A stretch of 36,282 nucleotides of DNA from an uncultured Dorea sp. (lineage in GTDB: Bacteria; Bacillota; Clostridia; Lachnospirales; Lachnospiraceae), in assembly GCA_934307335.1 (NCBI GenBank), contig CAKRCL010000011.1, forward strand, positions 1 through 36,282, read 5' to 3'. Shown here piece after piece: positions 16,556 through 24,676 of this stretch (its first letter is position 1; every line of letters begins with the position of its first letter). The translations under genes and the position numbers were made by a program. The notes below the pieces were generated by a model that was not told where the DNA came from, did no database searches, and saw nothing but the letters and a program-made list of their open reading frames with translations.

Positions 16556-17719
16556 GTGACGAAAGTTGATATTATATCCGGATTTCTTGGAGCTGGAAAA
16601 ACTACATTTATTAAAGAACTGATTGAAAAAGTATTTGCAGGTGAAAAGTTAGTATTAATTGAGAATGAATTTGGAGAGATCGGTATTGATGGAGGATTTC
16701 TTCAAGATGCTGGAATTGAGATTACAGAGATGAATTCCGGATGCATTTGTTGTACACTGGTCGGTGATTTCAGTGTTGCACTTAAGAAGGTACTGGATGA
16801 GTATCATCCGGATCACGTAATTATTGAGCCATCAGGAGTCGGTAAGCTTTCTGATGTTGCAGCAGCAATTGAAAATGTAAAAGAAGATGCAGATATTGAG
16901 ATTGAAGGAAGAATTACAGTTGTAGATGGTAAGAAAGCGAAGATGTATCTGGAAAACTTTGGAGAATTCTTTGAAAATCAGGTAGAGCATGCATCAACAA
17001 TTGTAATCAGCAGAACTCAGAATATGACAGATGAAAAGATTGAGGATTGTGTGCATCTTTTAAGAGAAAAGAATGACAAGGCTACGATCATTTCTACACC
17101 ATGGGATCAGTTGAGTGGAGATGCAATCCGTCATGCATTAGAACATGGAGCAGAGATTGAAGGGTTATTTGAGCACCATCATGACCATGATGAGGAGTGC
17201 GGATGCGGACATCACCATCATGACCATGACGAGGAGTGCGACTGTGGACATCACCATCATGACCACGATGAGGAGTGCGGATGTGGACATCACCATCATG
17301 ACCACGATGAGGAGTGCGGATGCGGACATCACCATCATGACCATGATGAGGAGTGTGGATGCGGACATCACCATCATGACCATGATGAAGAATGCAGCTG
17401 TGGATGCGGACATCATCATGATCATCACCATCATCATGCAGATGAAGTGTTTACAAGCTGGGGCAAGGAGACCGCTCACAAATATACAGAAGAAGAATTG
17501 GATTATTTGTTGAAAGCACTGTCAGAGACAGATGCATATGGAACGATTCTTCGTTCAAAAGGAATCATTCAGATGGCAGATGGAAACTGGAAGCAGTTTG
17601 ATCTTGTTCCACAGGAGTATGAAGTCAGAGACGGACAGGCTGATTATGCAGGACGTATGGTTGTAATCGGAACTGATTTGAAAGAAGCTGAACTTGCAAA
17701 ATTATTCCATGTACAATAA
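16556..17719 (+). CDS. CobW/COG0523 G3E GTPase with long His/Cys-rich metal-binding insert
   Basis: A 387-residue G3E GTPase, a putative metallochaperone or metal-insertion protein. P-loop GFLGAGKTT (residues 9-17), ENEFGEIGID (36-45), and the family metal-site motif CxCC at Cys63-Cys65-Cys66 (SGCICCTL). IIEPSGVG is the G3 region. Residues 206-283 are six repeats of a 13-residue unit HHHHDHDEECGCG, then a further His cluster to about residue 297. The C-terminal CobW_C domain follows (TDAYGTILRSKGII...). The start is GTG with AGAGAGGT 8 nt upstream. TTG at 16523 is less likely. The next gene starts 27 bases after the stop. Metal identity (Zn, Ni, Co or Fe) is not decided by sequence. Confidence 0.9.
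   Translation: MTKVDIISGFLGAGKTTFIKELIEKVFAGEKLVLIENEFGEIGIDGGFLQDAGIEITEMNSGCICCTLVGDFSVALKKVLDEYHPDHVIIEPSGVGKLSDVAAAIENVKEDADIEIEGRITVVDGKKAKMYLENFGEFFENQVEHASTIVISRTQNMTDEKIEDCVHLLREKNDKATIISTPWDQLSGDAIRHALEHGAEIEGLFEHHHDHDEECGCGHHHHDHDEECDCGHHHHDHDEECGCGHHHHDHDEECGCGHHHHDHDEECGCGHHHHDHDEECSCGCGHHHDHHHHHADEVFTSWGKETAHKYTEEELDYLLKALSETDAYGTILRSKGIIQMADGNWKQFDLVPQEYEVRDGQADYAGRMVVIGTDLKEAELAKLFHVQ
17171..17404 (+). repeat. Six in-frame 39-bp tandem repeats encoding the His/Cys metal-binding unit
   Basis: Units start at 17171, 17210, 17249, 17288, 17327 and 17366. Each encodes (H/E)HHHDHDEEC(G/D/S)CG. The first unit begins EHHH, and the last has SCG. Differences are mainly third-base changes, so the copies are recent or homogenised, and copy number is likely to vary between strains. 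It is coding, not CRISPR: there are no unique spacers. Confidence 0.95.
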
Positions 17720-17746
17720 GGATAGAATAAAGGAGAGGCATAAGTG

Positions 17747-18694
17747 ATGATGGAACCAACACCGGTATATATATGTACAGGATTTCTAGATAGTGGTAAG
17801 ACACTGCTTGTGAAAGACACTTTGATGGAGCAGGAATGGATTGAGCCGGGGCTGACTCTTTTGATTCTCTGTGAAGAGGGTGAAGAAGAATATTCAAAAG
17901 AGTATCTGGAAGAAAATGATATGGTACTTTTGAAAATTGACAAATTCGAGCAGTTAAATGCAGCATTTTTTACGAATTGTGAGAAGAATTATCATCCGGC
18001 GCAGGTGGTTATTGAATACAATGGTATGTGGAAGCTGGAAGATTTGCTGCAGTTGAAATATCCAAGAAGATGGCAGATTCAGGGAATTTATTCAACTGTC
18101 AATGGAATGACACTTGATATGTACTTGAAGAATATGAGAAATGTGTTGATGGAGCAGCTGACGGAGTCAGAGCTGATTATTATCAACCGATGCCCGGAGG
18201 GAGTGGATCGTTCTGGATTCCGCCGTGCATTAAAAGTGCAAAATCCGATGGCACAGTTGATTTTTGAAGGCCTGGATGGAAAGATTATTCAGCCGACAGC
18301 GGAAGATCTTCCGTTTGATGTAAAAGCGAATCCGATCAAAGTGGCAGATGAAGATTTTGGAATCTGGTATGTCGATGCATACGATCATCCGGAACAGTAT
18401 ATGGATAAAGAGATAGAGTTTGTAGCTCAGGCATTTCGACCGAAAGGAATGAAGAATGACATGTTCGTTCCGGTCAGAAAGATTATGACCTGTTGTGCAG
18501 ATGATGTACGCTTGTATGGTTATCCATGCAAGATTCCAAAGGTCACAAAGATTGAGATTCAGAAATGGTATCGCGTACGAGTAAGATATTCTTTTGAGCC
18601 AAGCGAGCCATTTGAACCGGAGCAGCCGATACTTTATCTGACTCATATTGAGCCGGCAGAAGCACCGGAGCAGGATTACGTATACCTTGGGTAG
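17747..18694 (+). CDS. CobW-like GTPase fused to a YcgQ/DUF1980-like C-terminal domain
   Basis: A 315-residue protein. The N-terminus has a P-loop TGFLDSGKT (11-19) of the G3E type, but the CxCC metal motif is absent and the NKxD-like site reads INRC (146-149). The C-terminal part, EFVAQAFRPKGMKNDMFVPVRKIMTCCADDVRLYGYPC (about 224-261), resembles the tail of the TIGR03943/DUF1980 (YcgQ, SMU_747c) permease-associated family, with its TCC-AD-x-x-x-x-G pattern. The two parts suggest a metal-homeostasis GTPase partner of the upstream CobW. In other bacteria, YcgQ/YcgR genes sit beside CobW genes. Three start codons occur in a row (GTG-ATG-ATG). ATG 17747 is 8 nt from AGGAGAGG. Confidence 0.75.
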   Translation: MMEPTPVYICTGFLDSGKTLLVKDTLMEQEWIEPGLTLLILCEEGEEEYSKEYLEENDMVLLKIDKFEQLNAAFFTNCEKNYHPAQVVIEYNGMWKLEDLLQLKYPRRWQIQGIYSTVNGMTLDMYLKNMRNVLMEQLTESELIIINRCPEGVDRSGFRRALKVQNPMAQLIFEGLDGKIIQPTAEDLPFDVKANPIKVADEDFGIWYVDAYDHPEQYMDKEIEFVAQAFRPKGMKNDMFVPVRKIMTCCADDVRLYGYPCKIPKVTKIEIQKWYRVRVRYSFEPSEPFEPEQPILYLTHIEPAEAPEQDYVYLG

Positions 18695-18742
18695 ATGCGG
18701 ATTTAGAATTAAGAATAGAATCGGATAGAATTCAAGATATAC

Positions 18743-18771
18743 TTGACAAAAAAGATCAAATCAGTTAGCAT
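18743..18771 (+). promoter_or_regulatory. Promoter of the T-box/tyrS transcript
   Basis: A perfect TTGACA (18743-18748), a 17-nt spacer and TAGCAT (18766-18771), shortly before the leader RNA. Confidence 0.7.
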
Positions 18772-18799
18772 AACAGACAGATAAGAGATAAAATAATAT

Positions 18800-19106
18800 A
18801 TAAAGGCTATGAAGGGAAGAAGTAACGGTGGATACACCCGCACAGAGAGTTGCCGGCTGGTGAGAGGCGCGCGAAGGAAGAGATTGTGAATACATCCCTA
18901 AGCTGCGCACCGAAATCCGGATTCAGATAAAAGTATCATTTTTGATACTTGAGAATGTGGACGTGTAGGCTGTGACGAGAAGCACCCGTTAACGTGCAGA
19001 AGCTGTGAAGCAGCTTGATGAGGCTGTTGGGCGTAAGTCCGCAGTAAAATAAGGTGGTATCACGATGTAATCGTCCTTATCCAAGATTGGATAAGGACGT
19101 TTTTTA
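18800..19106 (+). ncRNA. Tyrosine-specific T-box riboswitch (tRNA-Tyr sensing leader)
   Basis: A leader of about 300 nt before tyrS with T-box architecture. Stem I begins near 18808 (AGGGA pairs with TCCCT at 18895-18899). The specifier loop holds TAC at 18891-18893, the tyrosine codon. The conserved T-box sequence AAGGTGGTATCACG is at 19051-19064. It is followed by a 13-bp terminator stem (19072-19084 with 19087-19099) and a T run. Uncharged tRNA-Tyr would bind the specifier and the T-box bulge, stabilise the antiterminator and switch tyrS on. The T-box differs slightly from the usual AGGGTGGNACCGCG. Confidence 0.93.
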
Positions 19107-19110
19107 TATA

Positions 19111-19137
19111 ATAATAGGAAATTGCATTTCCTATTAT
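19111..19137 (+). other. AT-rich hairpin between the T-box terminator and tyrS
   Basis: A perfect 12-bp stem (19111-19122 with 19126-19137) with a 3-nt loop TGC, immediately after the T-box terminator. It is not part of the standard T-box. It may be a second stop signal, or may protect the 5' end of the tyrS mRNA. Confidence 0.6.
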
Positions 19138-19218
19138 ATAAAAAGCCTCTGGCAGGATGCGCATTCTTTGTTCCATCCTTATAGAACATAAAATCAGAAA
19201 GAAAGAGAGAAAAAGAAC

Positions 19219-20442
19219 ATGGGAATTTATGAAGAATTACAGGCAAGAGGTCTGATCGCTCAGGTGACAGATGAAACATTGATCAGAGATTTGGTGAATA
19301 ATGGAAAGGCTACATTTTACATCGGGTTCGATCCGACTGCAGACAGCCTTCATGTAGGACACTTTATGGCACTTTGCCTGATGAAGCGTCTTCAGGAAGC
19401 TGGTAATAAACCGATTGCTTTGATTGGTGGAGGAACAGCTATGATCGGTGATCCATCCGGAAGAACAGATATGCGTCAGATGATGACAACAGAGACGATT
19501 CAGCACAACTGTGATTGTTTCAAAAAGCAGATGAGCCGTTTTATTGATTTCTCAGATGGAAAAGCATTGATGGTCAACAATGCAGACTGGCTTTTGGGAC
19601 TGAATTATATTGAAGTTCTGCGTGAGGTCGGAGCACATTTCTCAGTAAACCGTATGCTGACAGCAGAGTGCTATAAGCAGAGAATGGAGAAGGGACTGAG
19701 CTTCTTAGAGTTTAACTACATGATTATGCAGAGCTATGATTTCTATATGTTATACCAGAAATATGGATGTAATCTTCAGTTTGGTGGAGATGATCAGTGG
19801 AGCAATATGCTCGGTGGTACAGAACTGATCCGTCGTAAACTTGGAAAAGATGCATCAGCAATGACGATCACGCTTCTTCTGAATTCAGAAGGAAAGAAGA
19901 TGGGAAAGACACAGAGTGGTGCTGTATGGCTTGATCCGAATAAGACATCTCCGTTTGAATTCTACCAGTATTGGAGAAATGTTGCAGATGCAGATGTTCT
20001 GAAATGTATCCGTATGTTGACATTCCTTCCGCTTGAAGAGATTGATGCTATGGATAAATGGGAAGGTGCCCAGCTCAATAAGGCAAAAGAGATCCTTGCA
20101 TTTGAGCTGACAAAGCTTGTTCATGGTGAGGAAGAGGCTAATAAGGCACAGGAGGCTGCGAAGGCATTATTTAGTACAGGTGCGGCAGCAGATATGCCTA
20201 AGACAGAGCTTACGGATGCAGATCTTACAGATGGAAATATTGATATTCTGACTATGCTTGTAAAGAGTGGATTGACTGCTTCAAAATCTGAGGCTCGCCG
20301 TGCGGTACAACAGGGAGGAGTTTCTGTAGATGGAGAGAAAATTACAGATATTGCTCAGACATTTGCCGGAGAAGATTTGAATGGAGAAGGCGTTGTACTG
20401 AAAAAAGGTAAGAAAAATTTCCGCAAGGTCATTGTAAAATAG
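19219..20442 (+). CDS. tyrS: Tyrosyl-tRNA synthetase
   Basis: A 407-residue class I synthetase that charges tRNA-Tyr. Visible: [16 protein letters not shown] (HIGH-like HVGH near 48), the tyrosine-binding region [29 protein letters not shown], the KMSKS-like loop KKMGKTQSG near 231, and a C-terminal S4 RNA-binding domain (about 340-400: [26 protein letters not shown]). The length is normal. The ribosome site is a weak purine run (AGAGAGAAAAAG). It is controlled by the T-box leader upstream. A second gene follows 49 bases later without a clear terminator. Confidence 0.97.
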   Translation: MGIYEELQARGLIAQVTDETLIRDLVNNGKATFYIGFDPTADSLHVGHFMALCLMKRLQEAGNKPIALIGGGTAMIGDPSGRTDMRQMMTTETIQHNCDCFKKQMSRFIDFSDGKALMVNNADWLLGLNYIEVLREVGAHFSVNRMLTAECYKQRMEKGLSFLEFNYMIMQSYDFYMLYQKYGCNLQFGGDDQWSNMLGGTELIRRKLGKDASAMTITLLLNSEGKKMGKTQSGAVWLDPNKTSPFEFYQYWRNVADADVLKCIRMLTFLPLEEIDAMDKWEGAQLNKAKEILAFELTKLVHGEEEANKAQEAAKALFSTGAAADMPKTELTDADLTDGNIDILTMLVKSGLTASKSEARRAVQQGGVSVDGEKITDIAQTFAGEDLNGEGVVLKKGKKNFRKVIVK

Positions 20443-20491
20443 AAAAGAATTATATAGAATATAGAAAAAATGAAGAAAAGGATGAGAACCT

Positions 20492-21295
20492 ATGAGATGT
20501 CCCAGATGTGACAGACCTGTGAATTCAGGAGAACTTTATTGCCCGCATTGTGGCTGTAAATTAGAGAAAAAGAAATCAAGGACATGGATCGTAGTGGCTG
20601 TAGTTGTTCTGGTGGGAGTTGTAATTGGCTGTGCCGCCGGAATGGCCGGATTTCATGCATTTGAAAAGCAGGTAAGTGAGACAGAAGAAGAATTGACTTC
20701 TGGCACACAAAAAGATGCATTGCCGGATCAGAAGACCATTGAGGCGAATAAGAAGAAAAGCGAAGAAGAACGTAAGAAAGAAGAAAAGCAGGAAGAAGAA
20801 AGCGAAAAGGAAGCTGAGATTATCCTTTCCGTAGATCAGGAAGAACCGAAAGATCTTAGCTCTTATGAACAGATTCAACCGATTTCTTCAGAAGCAAGTT
20901 CCGAGCTTGACGAGAATACTGCAGACAAGGCAATTGATGGACAGGAGTCGACATCCTGGCAGGAGGGGGTTGCCGGATACGGTCAAGGGGAAAGTCTGAT
21001 GTTGAAATTTGAGAAAACTTATAATGTGAAATACCTTGCACTAAAGCTTGGAAGCTGGAAAGATGAGAATGCTTATAGTCAGAATAACCGGCCGAAAGCA
21101 CTTGATATTCAGACCGATCATCTGATACGTAAAGTTACATTTCCGGATGAACAGCAGGAATGTTGGGTTACATTTTCCGATGAATGTAAGACATCGGAAT
21201 TGAAATTGATTATTGAACAGGTTTTTCGAGGCAGTAAAACAAGTTGGAACGATACTTGTATTGCCGAAGTGCAGGTATACGGAACGGAAAAATAA
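20492..21295 (+). CDS. Membrane-anchored zinc-ribbon protein with discoidin-like (NADase-type glycan-binding) domain
   Basis: A 267-residue protein with mosaic layout. The N-terminal zinc ribbon has Cys3, Cys6, Cys17 and Cys20 (CPRC...CPHC). One membrane segment lies at about 31-53. A Lys/Glu-rich probable coiled coil covers about 62-108. A C-terminal domain runs from about 125 to 267 (ASSELDENTADKAIDGQESTSWQEGV, then NNRPKALDIQ), resembling F5/8-type discoidin domains and the NADase-type glycan-binding domain. The ribbon is expected inside the cell and the C-terminal domain outside. Function is unknown. AAGGATG lies about 9 nt before ATG. The flavoredoxin gene starts 16 bases after its stop, so it may belong to that operon or to tyrS readthrough. 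Confidence 0.75.
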   Translation: MRCPRCDRPVNSGELYCPHCGCKLEKKKSRTWIVVAVVVLVGVVIGCAAGMAGFHAFEKQVSETEEELTSGTQKDALPDQKTIEANKKKSEEERKKEEKQEEESEKEAEIILSVDQEEPKDLSSYEQIQPISSEASSELDENTADKAIDGQESTSWQEGVAGYGQGESLMLKFEKTYNVKYLALKLGSWKDENAYSQNNRPKALDIQTDHLIRKVTFPDEQQECWVTFSDECKTSELKLIIEQVFRGSKTSWNDTCIAEVQVYGTEK

Positions 21296-21311
21296 AAGGA
21301 GGAAATGAAAC

Positions 21312-21818
21312 ATGGCATTTCATGAAGTACCAATAGAAAGTCTTGAGTTTAATCCATTCGAGAAGATAAGTAAGCAGTGGATGTTGATTACAGCAGGAGA
21401 TGAGAAAAAGTCTAATACGATGACAGCAAGCTGGGGTGGCGTTGGTATTATGTGGGGCAAGAGTGTTGCAACTGCATATATTCGTCCGAACCGCTATACT
21501 AAGGAATTCGTAGACCAGTCAGACCATTTTACACTTTCGTTTCTTCCGGAGGAGAATCGTAAAGCATTAAATTATTGCGGAAAAGTAAGTGGCAGGGATG
21601 TGGAAGATAAGTGGGCACAGGCTGGACTTCATCCGTATCCGGTTGACGGAACTACGGCCGTAGAAGAGGCAGAGATGGTTTTTGTATGCAAAAAGCTGTA
21701 TCATCAAGAGATGAAACCAGAATGCTTTGACGCACTGGAGAATGATGAAAAATGGTATCCTCAGAAGGATTATCATATTATGTACATTGCAGAAATTGAG
21801 AAAGTACTGGTGAGATAA
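21312..21818 (+). CDS. Flavin reductase-like (flavoredoxin family) protein
   Basis: A 168-residue protein of the flavin-reductase-like, FMN-binding split-barrel family. Diagnostic segments: WMLITAGDEKKSNTMTASWGGVGIMWGK (residues about 23-50), ATAYIRPNRYTKEFVDQSDHFTLSFL and ALNYCGKVSGRDVEDK. It probably binds FMN and transfers electrons. The partner is unknown. AAAGGAGG lies 8-10 nt before ATG. The stop overlaps the ATG of the Rrf2 gene by one base (TAATG), so the two are coupled. Confidence 0.85.
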   Translation: MAFHEVPIESLEFNPFEKISKQWMLITAGDEKKSNTMTASWGGVGIMWGKSVATAYIRPNRYTKEFVDQSDHFTLSFLPEENRKALNYCGKVSGRDVEDKWAQAGLHPYPVDGTTAVEEAEMVFVCKKLYHQEMKPECFDALENDEKWYPQKDYHIMYIAEIEKVLVR

Positions 21819-22252
21819 TGAAGATATCTACAAAAGGAAGATATGCGCTTCGGATCATGATTGATCTGGCAGAACATAATACAGGTGAGTATGTCCGGTT
21901 GAAAGACATTTCTAAGCGGCAGGGGATCACACTTAAATATATGGAGCAGATCATGCCGATTCTTACGAAGGCAGGATATGTCCGTAGTTTTCGTGGAAAC
22001 AACGGTGGCTACATGTTGTCAAAGAAACCGGAAGAATATACTGCGGGAGAGATACTCAGAGCAGCAGAAGGAAGTCTGGCACCGATTAGCTGCATTGAAG
22101 ATATACCAAACAATTGTGAACATTATGAAAAGTGCCGGACGGTGAAATTCTGGGAAGGACTTTGGAATGTGATCATTGAGTATACAGATAAGTATACATT
22201 AGCGGATTTCATGCAATGTAAAGAGGGCGAAAGCCAGGAGTGCAAATTATGA
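21818..22252 (+). CDS. Rrf2 family transcriptional regulator (IscR/CymR-like)
   Basis: A 144-residue winged-helix Rrf2 protein. The N-terminus MKISTKGRYALRIMIDLAEH and the recognition region LKYMEQIMPILTKAGYVRSFRGNNGGYML are typical. Three Cys at 92, 100 and 106 (C-x7-C-x5-C) match the Fe-S ligand pattern of IscR-type members, so it may sense Fe-S status or redox. It is coupled at both ends: a one-base overlap with the flavoredoxin gene and a 4-base ATGA overlap with the LysR gene. A candidate target is the palindrome at 23296-23312 in front of the sulfhydrylase gene. Confidence 0.88.
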   Translation: MKISTKGRYALRIMIDLAEHNTGEYVRLKDISKRQGITLKYMEQIMPILTKAGYVRSFRGNNGGYMLSKKPEEYTAGEILRAAEGSLAPISCIEDIPNNCEHYEKCRTVKFWEGLWNVIIEYTDKYTLADFMQCKEGESQECKL

Positions 22253-23196
22253 CGTTAACACAGTTGAGATATGTGATTACGATTGCAGATACCGGATCCA
22301 TGAACGAGGCATCGAAGGCATTATTTATTTCGCAGCCAAGTTTATCACAGGCAGTAAAAGAGCTGGAGACAGAGATTGGCGTAGAGCTTTTTAAACGAAG
22401 TAACCGTGGTGTATCTGTTACACAGGAAGGTACAGAATTTCTGGGTTATGCAAGACAGGTCGTAGAACAGTATGAACTGATTGAATCACATTATATTGAG
22501 CGTAAGAATGTTAAAAAGAAATTCGGAGTATCTATGCAGCATTATACATTTGCAGTCAACGCATTTGTAGAGATGGTAAGACAATTCGGTATGGATGAAT
22601 ATGAGTTCGCGGTCCGTGAGACAAAGACATATGAAGTCATTGAGGATGTTAAGGAATTTCGTAGTGAGATCGGGATTATATATATCAATGAGTTCAATCA
22701 GAAAGTATTGACAAAGATGATCAAAGAGTCTGATCTGGAATTTCATCCGCTCTTAGAATGTGGTGTTTATGTTTACCTGTGGAAAGGACATCCACTTGCA
22801 GCGAAAAAAGAAATTGCGATAGAAGAGCTGGAAGAGTATCCGTGTCTGGCATTTGAGCAGGGAAATTATAATTCGTTCTATTTTGCAGAGGAAGTTCTAA
22901 GTACATATGAATATAAACGTCTGATTCGGGCAAATGACCGGGCAACACTTCTGAATCTTATGGTAGGACTCAATGCATATACGCTCTGTTGCGGGATTAT
23001 CTGTGAAGGCTTGAACGGTGAGGATTACTGTGCAGTAAAGTTGAAATCTGATGAACATATGACAATAGGCTATCTCAAGCGAAAAGGAGTTGCGCTTAGT
23101 CCTTTGGGACAGAAATATCTTGAAGAGATTCGCAAATACAAAGCTATGGGTGTGGATATGGATATCCGCGGAGTAGAAGATAGTAAGATAAAATAA
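22249..23196 (+). CDS. LysR family transcriptional regulator
   Basis: A 315-residue LTTR. The N-terminal helix-turn-helix covers residues 1-60 (MTLTQLRYVITIADTGSMNEASKALFISQPSLSQAVKELE), and a periplasmic-binding-protein-like effector domain runs from about 90 to 295. ATG at 22249 is preferred over GTG at 22240, because CAGGAG (22235-22240) is 8 nt from ATG. It overlaps the Rrf2 stop by 4 bases. It is followed by a terminator and then the O-acetylhomoserine sulfhydrylase gene, so control of sulfur amino acid synthesis is a reasonable guess, not shown. Confidence 0.9.
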   Translation: MTLTQLRYVITIADTGSMNEASKALFISQPSLSQAVKELETEIGVELFKRSNRGVSVTQEGTEFLGYARQVVEQYELIESHYIERKNVKKKFGVSMQHYTFAVNAFVEMVRQFGMDEYEFAVRETKTYEVIEDVKEFRSEIGIIYINEFNQKVLTKMIKESDLEFHPLLECGVYVYLWKGHPLAAKKEIAIEELEEYPCLAFEQGNYNSFYFAEEVLSTYEYKRLIRANDRATLLNLMVGLNAYTLCCGIICEGLNGEDYCAVKLKSDEHMTIGYLKRKGVALSPLGQKYLEEIRKYKAMGVDMDIRGVEDSKIK

Positions 23197-23215
23197 ACAA
23201 TGTGTAAATGAACAG

Positions 23216-23257
23216 GAAGCTGGCTATAAGAAACACTTATAGCTGGCTTTTCCTTTT
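23216..23257 (+). terminator. Terminator after the LysR gene
   Basis: A stem of about 15 bp (23216-23230 with 23236-23250) with a 2-nt internal mismatch (inner 8 bp GCTATAAG/CTTATAGC perfect) and 5-nt loop, followed by a T-rich run. Confidence 0.75.
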
Positions 23258-23263
23258 ACATAT

Positions 23264-23292
23264 TAGACAAGTAGGAATTGTCATGCTAATAT
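23264..23292 (+). promoter_or_regulatory. Promoter of the O-acetylhomoserine sulfhydrylase gene
   Basis: TAGACA (23264-23269), a 17-nt spacer and TAATAT (23287-23292). The expected start of transcription (about 23299) falls inside the palindrome next to it. Confidence 0.6.
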
Positions 23293-23295
23293 ATA

Positions 23296-23312
23296 CCTAT
23301 CAAACAGATAGG
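23296..23312. promoter_or_regulatory. Palindromic operator candidate at the metY transcription start
   Basis: A perfect inverted repeat CCTATC-AAACA-GATAGG placed 3 bases after the -10 box, a classic repressor position. Nearby regulators that could use it are the Rrf2 and LysR proteins encoded just upstream. Confidence 0.5.
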
Positions 23313-23353
23313 AAATATAAAATAAATTCAGATAAGAAAAGGAGATAGTGATT

Positions 23354-24664
23354 ATGAGTGAAAAAATTACAAGAGAAAATAGAAAATTTAAATTTGAAAC
23401 ATTACAGTTACATGTAGGACAGGAACAGCCGGATCCGGTTACAGATGCAAGAGCAGTACCAATTTACCAGACATCATCTTATGTATTCCGCAACAGTGAT
23501 CATGCAGCAGCAAGATTTGGACTGGCAGATGCAGGTAACATTTACGGACGTTTGACAAACCCGACGGAAGATGTGTTTGAAAAAAGAGTTGCAGCACTTG
23601 AAGGAGGAGTTGCAGCACTTGCAGTAGCTTCCGGGGCCGCAGCAATCACATACACAATCGAGAACCTGGCACAGAATGGTGACCACATCGTAGCAGCTAA
23701 GAATATTTATGGTGGATCTTTCAATTTATTAGAGCACACACTTCCGCAGTACGGAATTACAACAACATTTGTTGATATTTTCAATGAGGAAGAAGTCGAG
23801 GCAGCATTCCAGGAGAATACAAAAGCATTATTTATCGAGACACTTGGTAATCCAAACTCAGATGTTGTAGATGTTGAGAAATATGCAAAAATCGCACATG
23901 CACATAAGGTGCCGCTGGTGGTAGATAACACATTTGCAACACCTTACCTTGTAAGACCAATCGAATATGGTGCTGATATCGTAGTACATTCTGCAACAAA
24001 ATTCATTGGTGGACATGGAACAACAATTGGTGGAGTTATTGTAGACGGAGGAAAATTTGACTGGGAAGCATCAGGAAAATTCCCATCATTAACAGAACCA
24101 AATCCAAGTTACCATGGAATCAGCTTTACAAAAGCAGTCGGAGCCGCAGCATTTGTTACAAAGATCCGTGCAATCCTGCTTCGTGATACAGGTGCAACAA
24201 TTTCACCGTTCCATTCATTCCTGTTCTTACAGGGACTTGAAACACTTTCACTTCGTGTAGAGCGTCACGTACAAAATGCACTGAAAGTCGTAGAATACCT
24301 GAACAATCATCCACAGGTAGAGCATGTAAACCATCCGTCAGTATCTACAGACCCGGAGCAGCAGGCACTTTATAAGAAATACTTCCCAAATGGCGGAGGT
24401 TCCATCTTTACTTTTGAGATTAAAGGAGATGCACAGAAAGCAAAAGACTTTATCGATAATCTGGAGCTCTTTTCACTCCTTGCAAATGTAGCCGATGTTA
24501 AATCACTTGTAATTCATCCGGCAACAACAACACACAGCCAGTGCACAGAGGAAGAACTGTTAGACCAGGGAATTAAACCAAACACAATCAGACTTTCTAT
24601 TGGTACTGAGAATATTGATGACATTATCCAAGACCTTGAAGAAGCCTTCAAGGCAGTAAAATAA
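23354..24664 (+). CDS. metY: O-acetylhomoserine aminocarboxypropyltransferase / cysteine synthase-type sulfhydrylase
   Basis: A 436-residue PLP enzyme of the Cys/Met-metabolism family (MetY/CysD type), which makes homocysteine from O-acetylhomoserine and sulfide. FETLQLHVGQEQPDPVTDARAVPIYQTSSYVF is the typical opening. The PLP Lys216 lies in VVHSATKFIGGHGT. VVDNTFATPYL and the C-terminal SLVIHPATTTHSQ complete the pattern. The length of about 430 residues suits MetY better than MetB/MetC (about 380). ATG at 23354 has AAGGAG 9 nt upstream. GTG at 23348 is too close. It has its own promoter and operator candidate. Upstream regulators and a flavoredoxin suggest a sulfur-related locus. Confidence 0.93.
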   Translation: MSEKITRENRKFKFETLQLHVGQEQPDPVTDARAVPIYQTSSYVFRNSDHAAARFGLADAGNIYGRLTNPTEDVFEKRVAALEGGVAALAVASGAAAITYTIENLAQNGDHIVAAKNIYGGSFNLLEHTLPQYGITTTFVDIFNEEEVEAAFQENTKALFIETLGNPNSDVVDVEKYAKIAHAHKVPLVVDNTFATPYLVRPIEYGADIVVHSATKFIGGHGTTIGGVIVDGGKFDWEASGKFPSLTEPNPSYHGISFTKAVGAAAFVTKIRAILLRDTGATISPFHSFLFLQGLETLSLRVERHVQNALKVVEYLNNHPQVEHVNHPSVSTDPEQQALYKKYFPNGGGSIFTFEIKGDAQKAKDFIDNLELFSLLANVADVKSLVIHPATTTHSQCTEEELLDQGIKPNTIRLSIGTENIDDIIQDLEEAFKAVK

Positions 24665-24676
24665 CCCTATCTCACA

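Noticed and set aside
17171..17404. Tandem repeats as a CRISPR array
   Set aside because: The 39-bp units adjoin without spacers, keep the reading frame and encode a metal-binding stretch.
17165..17479. Met/Val-rich minus-strand frame opposite the CobW His repeats
   Set aside because: Its hydrophobic composition is simply the antisense of the CAT/CAC-rich repeat. There is no start signal.
18695..18799. A second small gene between the CobW fusion and the T-box
   Set aside because: There is no start codon with a ribosome site. The stretch holds only the tyrS promoter.
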